64,000 bases of DNA from Symsagittifera roscoffensis. Its lineage: Eukaryota > Xenacoelomorpha > Acoela > Convolutidae. Position 1 is the first letter of the stretch. Each line of letters starts with the position of its first letter. Of this stretch, positions 43,101-55,100 are shown in pieces. The notes beneath the pieces were generated by a model. It did no database searches. It had not been told where the DNA came from and saw only the letters and a program-made list of their open reading frames with translations. The stretch lies in assembly GCF_963678635.1 (NCBI RefSeq), contig NC_087062.1, positions 3,497,556 to 3,561,555 of the forward strand. Reading direction: 5' to 3'. The position numbers were made by a program, and so were the translations under genes.

Positions 43101-46100
43101 TTGACTCAAAGATTGGAACTGCAGAAGTGCAGAGAAGCCAAATTGGATACGGAAAATCCAAAATTTGTAACGAGTTTAAAGTACTCATTAAAGCAAAATT
43201 ATAACAGATGGAAACTGCCATCGTTTATTGAAGTCGTCAATTCAACGACAATGGAAAAGGCGATGATGCCTGTCGAGTTCATAACCCAGCAAGAAGTGGT
43301 TATAAAGAACGAAACCAACTTCTGGAAATTAAAGAAGAGAGAGGAAGATGGCTACATCCTCAAGGCAGGAGGAACGCAGGTCACCATCCCGTTTGAGGGA
43401 ATAACTGCCTTCCCGAACTATGCAAAACCCAAAAAGGAACAAGACGATATTCAAGAGCTTACGGACGGGATGAGCAGACTGCGAATCAAGAACAAAATCA
43501 AAAAAAGAACATCGTTAAGTTGCAACAAAAACTCGAGGCTTCACAGAGGAAGATAGCGATCCTCAGATCATACAACGTGGAGCTAGAAGCCGGAAGCAAG
43601 CTCTAGATGAAACCTAACCTATCTACATAACTTCATTTATAACTATATTATTTAATCATTAAAGTGTATAAATTTTCACCATGGTAACTGTAAGAATCGA
43701 ACAGCTTAATTTTCTAAAAAAAGGGGTGAGTTGTAGTATTGAAAAATACGACACAGTCAAAAGACCATTGTCTTAATTGTTTGTTTAACGACACAATTCT
43801 AATTTGGAGCGTGCCATTTAAATTAAAGCCTCTTTTCACTAAACCAGATATTGACTGATTTACTCTTATTAGGACTATAAAATCTTGTTTTGAAAATCCA
43901 CTCCTTTTTAAATACTTGTCCAATTTTGCTTATTTTTTCATGCTCACTATTTTAAAAGGGCGGCGATTATTAACACGTCCATTTTAACTGTAACTTGAAA
44001 CAAAATGGATAAATATTTAGCAGTCTTGCCGGCTGCACTGAAATTCTCCTTGCTTTGATTAAGCAGAGATGCACCTGCAATATGATGCATGAGAGAGAGT
44101 AATATGAATTTTTAATCAGACAAACTGAAGGCTGCGGTTAAAATCAAAGAGGACTAATAAGTTAAAGATATTTGATTTGAAAAAATCAAATAAAAACTAG
44201 TTGAAAATTCCCTTATAAGAAAGGGAGAACAAAGGAGCAGGTGAAACCTGAATAATTCAAGATTGAATCGGTTTATGCTTATAATAAACAAAAGTGAATT
44301 ATGATCGTCATGCAATGTTTTTAAAAAAAAATGACTGAAGAGTTGGATTGCTTAGATTGAGAGTCGATCAACGTAGGGAATACTCCTATATAGGTCTTAC
44401 ATATTACTGCAATCTAATTGCGATCTTACATATTAATGATTAAATGAATATGCACTTTTTGAAATCAATTCAAATTCATCTGCTATAAGTTTGGTCTCTT
44501 CAATAGCAAAAGTGAAAATCTTGTGAAAAAATGAGATCGACTCCTAGTTTCGAAAGGGTTTCCAAATTAAAACTTTGCCTATTGATCCAGTTTTCTCACT
44601 TTGAGTTGATTTCTTCAAAAATTTTCAATCATAAATTGTTCTTGAAATTTGAAGAGCTTCAAGGCTAGATATTTTTTAATACTCAAAATACGAAGTTTTT
44701 TGTCTTTCCTTGCGTTCATCGATGATAACATTGCCTAGAACAATTAAATGCATCCTTTGCGATTAGCAAGGGAACTGCAGCCGTGTACTAGAATTTTTCT
44801 CGTACGTAGTTCTTAGAACTGATCTGTTTCTTAAACAGCATAGCAAATTCAAGTTTCGTATTTTGCTCGTTTGGAGTAGTTTTAATGCGCATGCTTGGGA
44901 CAATAAATATTCGAGTCAGTTCTTTGCAAATAGAATATTCGTTTATTGACTCAGAGTTTTCGTCTGAAATTCGGTCGCCTTAGCTTCCGCGTTTTTTTGC
45001 AAATGATTTTTCAGTATGAGCTGGTTTGAAAGTTGATTTGGTTTTGTTCATGCGTAGATTTGGTTTTGTTTTGGTTTTGTTCATTGTTTTTGTTGAGCCT
45101 TTATTAAGAGTAATAAACGTAGTAAAGACTCTTATATAGGTCTTGCTGATTGTTTTCAGGAAAAAGTCTTAAAATATTGATGCACCTTAGTATATTTGCA
45201 CTTTTTGAGTTCAGTTGAAATTCATCTGCTGAAAGTGACGTAAATAGTTCTCTCCAAATACGAACGTGGAAATGGCGCGAAAAAATATGAACGATTTCTT
45301 GTTTCGAAAGTGGAATTTAAGTTTTCCCAGCGGAATAAAAACTTTACCTATTGATCCAGTTTTCTTAAGTTGGGTTAATGTTATCAAAAAGAGCCAATCA
45401 TAAATTGTTCTAGAAATTCAAAGAGCTTAAAGGGCATCGTTTTTTTCTTTGAATTTCGAAAGTTGAGATTTTTTTAAGAAAGTCTTTTTTTATGTTTACT
45501 TGCGTTCATGGCTCTTTTCCAATCTTTTCCGATTGGCTATGGTTTAGACATATGGCGAAGGCTTAAGTAGGTCTTCAGGGTTTTTTTTCGTTTTTTCCAA
45601 CCTAAGTCGCAAATATTGTTGCGACGCAAATTTTGTTGCGACAGAATGTGTTCATTTTGATCAAGAACCAGCTATTAAGTACAGCCAATTCTAAGGATAT
45701 TAACACAGACTATTATAGTACAATTAGCACTTAAGCTTCCCGGTATCATGGATCTGTAGCGTAGAGGTAGGGAAGGAGACTCGCAACAAAATAAAAGTGT
45801 TCGAACCTGGGCACGGTCAGATGTTTTTAATGAACTTTTTCGTCTACTAGTTAAAATGCGTTCGCTTTATAAATTGAGGCATGTTATTTGGTAAATTTCT
45901 TTTCTTTTTCAAAGTGACTGCTAATGCGTCATAATTGTCTTGCTTCACTTAGCAATTATGTAGACTCATAATTGGAGTGCGTCACTTAACAAATTTTCTA
46001 GACTCAAAGTTTTATTCAGTTTTTCCCAGTAGCGTTATCGGTCATGTTTTTGCGTGTGTACGCGAAGTGCAACTTTGCCTCTGTGTATGAAGGTTTCAAA

Positions 46101-49100
46101 AGATCAGTGTCTCTAAGAAACACAATATATTTTTTGAATTTTTCTTTCTTTTTTTTAATTGGTGAGCAATCATACGCTTTTTGAAGCAGATAATTGAATT
46201 CATAACTTTTTGCGCCTTTTTGAAACTTTTATCGAATAATTTTTTGTAAACATCTGCCTATTTGATAGCTGTTTCATTGCTTTACAAAAGTTTTTGATAG
46301 ATTTTGACTCAAAATTTGGAAAAGAATGTATTCTTTAGCAATGTAATTTTCAGGTGTTTTTAGCTATTTTTTGAGTGCAGTGTTTTCCGTTAGTACTATT
46401 TTCAACTTTTTGAAGTTATATTCTTCGACATACTAATTCTGCATAAAATGATCGGATTTTTTTTTAAAATGACTTTTCCATTCATATTGTTTTGTTCCAA
46501 GTCTTGCTAATATTCCTCTCGTTTTCGAGAATCTTTCTCTGTGAAAGATTTTTTTATTGCGTCTTAACTTCGAAAATTTTTGTTAGTGCGAACGATTGTG
46601 GAATCTTTTTTTTTGTTAATTATATGAAGCAATGTATTTTGTCTTGTGTTACTCTCTTGCTTCTTTTTTCTCGTGTTTTTAATTCTAATTTTTGTTTAGG
46701 TCGTCTGAAAAAGTTCAAGTTTTCAAGCAGTCTTTAGAAATATCTCAATCGTCCTTAAATGATTTGTTGGAAAAGACGAAAATTAGTTCTCCGTTCATAA
46801 CCAGTAAGTACTGCTATGTCAACCCACCAAACTGTAACAAAGCAGCAAAGTTTGATCTCTACAAAATCTACGAAAGTTTCTGCATCGACTTGGATCATTT
46901 TCTCAAAAAAGACTCCAACTTTCACATTTTAAAAAGACATCAAGATAAATTGCCCAAAGATGTCTATTATCAGCCCGCAGTTTCAGTTATAATCGACATC
47001 GAAATAAATCAGATATGTTTTGTTTACTCGTTATGGAAAACCGATGTCAAGTTGGCTATCGATCGTGACTTGCCGGAACCAGTTTTAGAACAGCTTCAAG
47101 TCTGTTTGAAAGAAATGTGTGCTGAAGTTCTGGAACGCGTGAAGAGCTCTGGAGAAATTGACGGAGAGTCGAACGAGGTTCTGAAAAGAGGGAAACTGAT
47201 CCGACAAGTTATCAAGGATCTAAATCAGGAAGGTACGTTTAAAATGTTCGCATCAGGTGACAAATTACAGATTATAAATTAAATAACCGGCATAATTTTA
47301 ACCAGTATCTAATGTTTTGTTTATGTAAGGTAAGTTTATTAAGAGATTCGTTATGAAAAATTGCGAAGTTGTTTTTTTTTCTAACGGAGAACAAGGCCGA
47401 CATCTCCGACGCAAGATTTTATGTGAAATCCACACAATCATGAACCACAGCTTAATTTAAGCGTTTCCAAAGGCTTAGTTAAAAAAAAACAGTTTGTGGA
47501 TCGCGCTGTCCAAAAACTTGTGCTGTGCTGGCGACGAGAGTTTCAGGGTTGATGCGTTAAGCAAAATTATTTGTCGTAAATTATACCAGTTTAAGGGTAA
47601 TGGTAGCCAAGTTTCATAAATATTTCATATTGTATTCGAATATTATTATATTATATTATTTTATTATTATATTATATTCGAATATTGTTTCATATCTATT
47701 ATATATTTAAATGCGGGCTTCACTATCTCGCCATGTTTAAGCTTTTTCAACGTATTATTTTTGCATGTTTAAGCTGTATCGTATATTGCAATGGTTAAGA
47801 ATTTTATTTCGATTTTCCAATTCGATTTTAGTGGTTATTTTATCGAGTTTAAATTAAGCAGCCCAATATCGAATTAGGGGTTGCGAATTTGACCTCCAAT
47901 TTTGAATGCCCGAATCATTTTAGTTAATGAGATAAGACGATTTTTGAGATTTTTTCAGAAATTTCAAATAACAAAATAATTTTAAAAACTTGAAGTTCCC
48001 AACTCTGTAGTTGGGTGCTGTCAGATTACTCTAATGAGTTATAAATCTTGCCTCCAAATATGACTGTTCAAATTCTTGTAGTTTTCGAGATATGACGTTT
48101 TTTGTGATTTTTTTTTCAAAAAATTTTCAGAAAACTTATATTAAATTTTTTTTTTGCAAAATCTGAAATTTCCAACCCTGTAGTCGGGTCCTGTCAGAGT
48201 ATTCTCAAAGATTATGAATCTTGCCTCCAAATATGACTGCTCAATTCTTTGTAGTTTTCGAAATATGACGTTTTTTGTGTTTTTTTCAAAAAATTTTCAG
48301 AAAACTTATATTAATTTTTTTTCTTAAAATCTGAAATTCCCAACCCTATAGTTGGGTCCTGTCAGAGTAATCTCAAAGATTGCGAATCTTGCCTCCAAAT
48401 ATGACTGCTCAATTCTTTGTAGTTTTCGAGATATGACGTTTTTTGTGATGTTATCAAAAATTTTCAGAAAGATTAAATTATTATAAGTTTTTAAAAATCT
48501 GAAATTCGCAACCCTGTAGTTGGATCCTGTCAGAGTACTCTCAAAGATTGTGAATCTTGCCTCCAAAAATGACTGCTCAATTCTTTGTAGTTTGCGAGAT
48601 ATGACGTTTTTTGTGATTTTTTCAAAAATTTTCAGAAATTAATTATTAATTAATTAATTGAGTTTAAATTAATTATTTTTTCAAATTTTGAAATTTCCAA
48701 CGCCGCTATAGTTCGGTGTTGTCAGGGTACTCTAAAGAGTTGCAAATCGTGCCACATGCGACTGCGAAACGCGACTGCTCAAATGCTTTTAGTTTCCGAG
48801 ATATGACGTTTTTTGATTTTTTCAAAATTTCTCGAAGAACATATCTGCAAAGAAATTCAAAAAATTTGAAACTACTAATTTGATGAAGATACAACCTTAT
48901 TGTCAGCGTACACCCAGGCGTCTCAAATTTTGCCTCTTAATATGAATGCTCAAATCCTTTTAGTTTCCGAGATCAGACTTAGGTTTGGATTCCTAACCCT
49001 ATATTAGGGTGCTCTCAGTGGTTGCTAATCTGGCCTCCAAATTTCTCCAGAGGCCCATTAAGTTTTCGAGATGACGTTTTTAAAATGAGAATTAAAAAAA

Positions 49101-52100
49101 GGTTCAAAATTACCAACCCTGTAATTGGGTGCAGTCAGAGTACACTAAAAGTTTGCAGATGTTGTTTCCAGTATATGCGGTTTTTCGTGAGCTGTCGAAA
49201 AATTTCGAAGCACCGAAGGTGCGTTAAACGCTAGTTATATTCGAAATAAAGGTATCTTGTTACACTGGATAAATAAATATTGTGTCTAATTGCAGAGGAC
49301 GAGGACATCTTCTTGTCAATTGAGGCCGACACGAATGTGGACAGTATGATGAAGGGACATTTGGGGAGCAAGAAGAGAAGAAGAGTGTACAAGAAGTCGT
49401 TTCCTGTTAATTTTACTTCCAATTCCATCCCAACTGACTCGAAACAGTGTTACTTTTACTCTATCAATATGAAGATGTACAAGAAAGCATCACATATTAC
49501 AGGTTGGTGTTCTAGAATGCGTTGCAATTAAAGGCATAGTCCAAGCTATTTCAAATGATAACCAACTACGAATTGATGACAAGAATGAAGTTCCTTTGAA
49601 CGATTTTTCAGTTTTAGGGCTCATTTTAAGGTCCCAATAACTTGAATTATGATTAAGCGTGTAAATAAATTCAATTCGACTACTGCGCTTGAGTTTCTCA
49701 TTTTGTCATTGTTAAGATTCAGGTCATGGAGTTTCTGGGATCCTTTGATTTTAAAAAATGCTCACAAACAAAAGAGAAATTTTGATGCCGGAAAATGTAG
49801 CTCATAACTTAGATAGCTTAATTGAGAGATTGCCATTGGATAAATGATTACTGTCTACAGAAATGAAAACCGGAGGTCAATTGGGGGACAAACTTGAGAT
49901 ATAAGTGAGGTTTTTGTTCTCTAGGAGCGGCTGCGAACTCCGATCTAATTCTGGACACTGACCAATGCTACGGCATCATCGCTTCAGTGCCCCTGCCCCC
50001 CTCGCTGCCCCAATTCACAGTGCACACGCGGGAGGGGGAGGAGCATGTGGGGATCCAGCTACGCCAGTGCATCCTGATGTCAGATGATGAGATAGACTCG
50101 GTGGAGATGTTCCACCAATACGTGTTTAACGAAGTGCTGCGAGTGGAGAAAGATAACCTCGTGTTTGACCCGAACGAATCGCCTCTCCAGTATTACATAG
50201 GTGCCTGTACTATTTTAATAGCCGCTATTGTTCCGACTAAGTTAAAAGAAGTTAAGACCATTTATCCACAAGGGAAAGAACCAGCATACGAGCTGTTCAG
50301 CTCATCACGGAGAAGCGCTGTTGTACTTAAAACCGTGAAGCAACAAGCAGTGATCATAATGGGACTCGAACATCCTACCTTTCGATTGAGAGGCGGAGGC
50401 GTAACCACTTAACCTCCGGACGGAACTGGGCTTTTTCGCGAATCTTTTGCCCATGAGATTTTAGATAGCTTGAATAAATCAGTATCATATCTAAAAGCAT
50501 GTTTAAAAGTCAATGAACGAAGTGACGAAAATTATATAGTTCGTGACGTTTTTTTTTCCTCAAGAAATTCAATGAAAAAATTTTAAAATGTGATCACACT
50601 CTAAATTGGGTTTTTCTGGGTTTGACTTTTCATTCGGAGGTTGCAAAAGTTCAATTTCAATTCTTTTGCTAAAATGAAGGCAAACTACGCATGAATAACG
50701 AAGTTGAACACGGCGTGCAAAAATGTGAATTAATCTAGTTACCAAAGTTGATTTAAATACCTATCCAAAAGAGTCAATCATAAAGAATCGTGTCTGGAAG
50801 TTCGAAGAGCTTTTAGGTGATATATATATATTTTTAAAAAGAATCATTTTGTTCTGTCGTCTCAAATTCAATGAGATTTTGCCAGCTGTCTGTTGGCTAC
50901 TTTTTACCGACAATTTGACGGAAAGGGAACGCCCTAATCATTTGGTCTCGGTCTATGCAAAAGTTTTCCTGAAAATTTAGGTGAATGCTGTCCAAAATGA
51001 ACATTGAAAACGGGCTTTTCAGAGAGTAAAAACACATGAACTTGCGAATTTTTTTTGTCGACTAGTGTATAGGTCTTAATTCTTTTCCAGGAAAAACACT
51101 AGAAATCTGATTTCATTTGAAGTTCAGTTCGCCAAGGTCGCGAAAAAACCGGTTTGAATTTTTGACTTTTCGTCTAATTTTGCGCGAGGAAAGCGAGTGA
51201 GCAGGCTCATTTATGCTTAATTTAAGCTGTTTACAATAACTTATTTTTGCTTAATTCTAGTTTTACTCGAGTACATTTAATTTTTGGAGCTTTTCAACGC
51301 CACTTTGGGAATCAAAAAATTCAGGGAATGTCTGCAAAAATTGTTGTCTGCAAAAAAATTTGCTTTTTAAAAATATTTTCCCAGTCATTTTTCTACAAAA
51401 ATTGTTCCCCAGTGTCGAGAAAAACCGGTGAGAAATTTTTGTCTTTTATGATTTTGAACGAGGAAAGCGAGCGAGCAGGCTTATTTTTGCTTAATTTAAG
51501 CCGTTTACAATACACTTATTCATGCTTAATTTTAATTTTACTCGATTACAATTAGTTTTTTTTGGAGCTTTGTAAGGCCATTTTGGGAGTCAAAAAGTTC
51601 GGAAAAATTCTGCAAAAAAAAACGTTTTTTTTTCAAATATGCTTCAAGCCTTTCCAGTCGTGAGTCGAAGAACATAAAAAAGTTTCCAGTCTTTGAGTCG
51701 AGAAAAATCGGTTTGATTTTTTTTTTATTTTCCAGTCATTTTTTCTACAAAAACTGTTGTACAGTTTGCCTATTTTAATATGACTGTCGAATATGCTTAT
51801 GTTTGAGTTTTTCGTTCAGACCTTTTATCACATCACGCATAAAAAAACTTTAAGTTCATTTTTTTTGTTTTTTAGGGCTATAGTCGGATCATTCTGCATT
51901 ACTTGTACAGCAACCGGCTATCCTTCTTTGAAATTGGATTTTGCTTTTATGAAATCCGAGTGGAACAAAAAAATTTTCCTGTTGATCCAGTTTTCTCTAA
52001 ATGTAATAAGTTTACGAAAAGTGCCAATCATAAACAGCATTTAAAATTCAAAGAGCTTAAACGTGATCTATTTTTTAACTCAGTGGAATTAATTATTTAA

Positions 52101-55100
52101 TCCTTTAGTTCTTGCATCTGAAGACGAAGACGGAATCTTCATCGATTTCCAACTGATGAGTGACATAATAGCGGATTCGCAAATTCACTTCAAACAACAA
52201 CACCCCTTTAAGTTCAACGCCAACATATTCAACAATGCAGTTGTCTCTCCAACTTACCGCAAGCAAGAACGACCTCACAGAATGTACGTGGTGAAAATAA
52301 GGAACGACTTGAACCCTCTGTCCGAGTTTCCGAGGAGTGCTTTGTACGAGACGTACTCGGATTATTACCGCATAAAGTACGGAGCAGATATCACTAATCT
52401 GAAACAGCCTCTCTTAGAGGTAGAATACACGAATCTGAGGCTGAATTTACTGACTAATAGATTTGGACGGATGGCTAATGGTAAGAATGGCAAAATGGCC
52501 AACAATCTGAGCGCCAGAGGTGACGAAGACAGAGGACAGCAGAAGTTAATTGAACCACTGGATGCAAATGACAAGCAGTTTTTTGTACCTGAGCTTTGCA
52601 TGGTTTGGCCGATAGGAGCTGCACTTTGGAAGAAAACTAGTAAGTTGTTAAAACTGTTTTTTTTTCAAGTTTTCAAAGCCTGGGATTAAATAGCTGTTTT
52701 TGGAAAAAAAATCATAGCCTTCAAAAGAAGCCAGAGATTCAGTTTATTTAACTTGTGGACTTTTTGGCAATATCGAATGAGTAATCAGATTTCGAATAAT
52801 CTTATACCACAAGTTTCCAAACCTTCGTCATCCGCATTTTGTGCTTTTTTAGCATTTTCTGCTATAATTTGTAGTCCTTATTTTCATTGTTGTCCTGACT
52901 GCTAAAAAGAATCATAGGTATTAACGCGATGAGACTAGCAGAATGTGTTCGTAGTGCCTTGATTTTTCAGGGAAAGAGTTGATGTCTGAAATCAGTGTTC
53001 CTGAAATAACGGCTCTGTTTTTACTTCTTTGAGATTATCTTTTCATATCATTCACTGATGGATATTTTGACCTGAAACTTTCTTTCTGGGAAAAAATGTT
53101 CTTTTTTTTGTTTTTTGATAATCCCTCTGTTCCATTTGGCTACTACACTTTTTTCCCCGCGAACAACTTTTTTCATGATTTCGCAGATGTTTCATCTTGC
53201 TACACATTAAATTCAAAATCAATCAACCACCCAGCGCCTCTGGGTTAGAGGTAACAAACCTGCTTGAGACGACAAAGGCTTGTGGCTCGAATCCGGTCAG
53301 GATCTGTTTTTTTTTAACTAGACTTTTTCTGACTATCTTCTCTCTGTTTAATTTTGTCTGCTTAGTTCTCGTAGCATGTGCTCTTTTTGAACATTCAGCT
53401 TTCTTTTAACTAACTGAATATCATTTGTAAAGCCCCATTGGTGGAGGCAATTGAGTTTCAATGTTTTAAGCGAGTTTTTAGTTTAATTTTTCTTTTTTGA
53501 TGAAATTTTAACAAGGTATATAAGTAAAAAATGATAATTTTATTTCTGAATTTTCTTGCTCAATCTTTTTGCTTTGAATCATTGTATGCGAAGATTGCGC
53601 TCGCGCTTAGGAAGCTTTTTAATTTCAGAACATATAATTGTTCTTGTAAACAACTTGGCCAACAAAATCACTGAATCAGTTTCTTAAATCTGCTTTTGTC
53701 AACCAACAGCCACATTTTGAGCATGTGTGCATTTCAAATACTGGATGGATCTGTTTACTCTTCATAGTTTCCGCGAACTTAGTGTGACTGTGCGACTTTT
53801 TTCTCCTAACCTAAGTCGCAAATATTGGTGGCACCTTTGCGACTTTTTGATAGTTTTGACATTCGAGTTGTAATAAGTGGTTTGAATGTGCTTTGACATT
53901 TGATTGGTAATAATTAACACAGTTGATGCTTTTTCTATCCATCTAATTAAATGAAAAAAGCTATTTGTTCCAAAGAACAGTACAAAAATTAAAACTCGTT
54001 TTCAGAAATTTTCAAACACAATATCGCAATAGTTTATGCATAATTTTATGCTTTCCAATTTATAACATGCAAAGTAGGCAGTGTAAATACGTTCAGTTTG
54101 TTATATTCCAAATAATTACATGCAATATTTTGTCTGTTTGTATTTGGTGCCTCTTTTGCTGCATCGCATGGGCAATTTATTAACATATGTAAATGCTTTA
54201 TTTGTGACTATTGTGAGCGAAATGTGAAGAGACCGTGGCGTAGATGCAAGGACAGGAGACTCTAGATCTGGTCGTAGGAGCGATATTGCCACAGCAAAAA
54301 TTTTATTTTTCAAGGCTTATTTTAACTTTTTTTGTAATTCATTTTCTCGCTCAGCTTCTCCTCGGTGTCAATAATTGCTATATGTTGATTTCAAATGTGT
54401 TAACTCTGATTTGTTTTAAGAGTGTTTTTCTTTTAAGTTTTAATGTTTTAAAAACCTAATGAAATTTTTTTGGCTCAACTTATGGATACTCAAAAATTAT
54501 CGACTTTAATACCGCTTTGTTTCTATGAAAATGTAACTTTTTTTATTTGTCATATATTTTTTGTGAAAGTGAACTCTGTTCAAGACAAATTTATCAAAAC
54601 GTTAGTGAACCTAAGCAACTTCGAGACTCCATTCCACTTAGCATAGAGGTATTTCGGTTGCCTTTCTATCCTAAGGTCTGGAGTTCGATTCCCTTGGTTT
54701 CAAGTGGGTTATATTGCAAGATTTCAAATTTTAAAACTTCATTGCCCAAAATTTTTTACGACAGCAATTTTTTATGGGCATTTTTTGGCTTAGGCGTCTA
54801 CCCATTTGTTGACTCAAGCGGACGCTACCAACTTTTTTTGGCTAAGTGGCTGCTCGGTAATCGCTAGTGGTTGTGTTTTCGACTTTTTCTTGAAATTTTC
54901 CCTCAATTTTCGGTTTTGTTTTTCAGCCTCATTTTCTATTCGCTAGCGTCCAATGTTGAGCTTGTGTTGTATCGCATCTGTGTCACAACTTCTTTTTTTT
55001 TGACTCAGCGGATTTTGTGTCAATTTCTGTCTGATAGTTTGTCATGAATTGCAAGTGGTGCGAAGCTTTGCTTCACCTCTGTGCACATTTTCTCTCTAAT

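Noticed and set aside
42924-43606. Missing Dicer helicase exon
   Set aside because: The frame has its own ATG, no splice sites at useful positions and no similarity to any Dicer region.
47233-49295. Helicase-C or DUF283 exons hidden in the satellite intron
   Set aside because: No frame longer than about 80 codons here matches; those present are satellite read in one frame. The flanking exons already join in phase.
54635-54705. Functional tRNA gene
   Set aside because: A and B boxes are good but acceptor and D stems do not pair, and several similar degenerate units exist; SINE-like is the better call.
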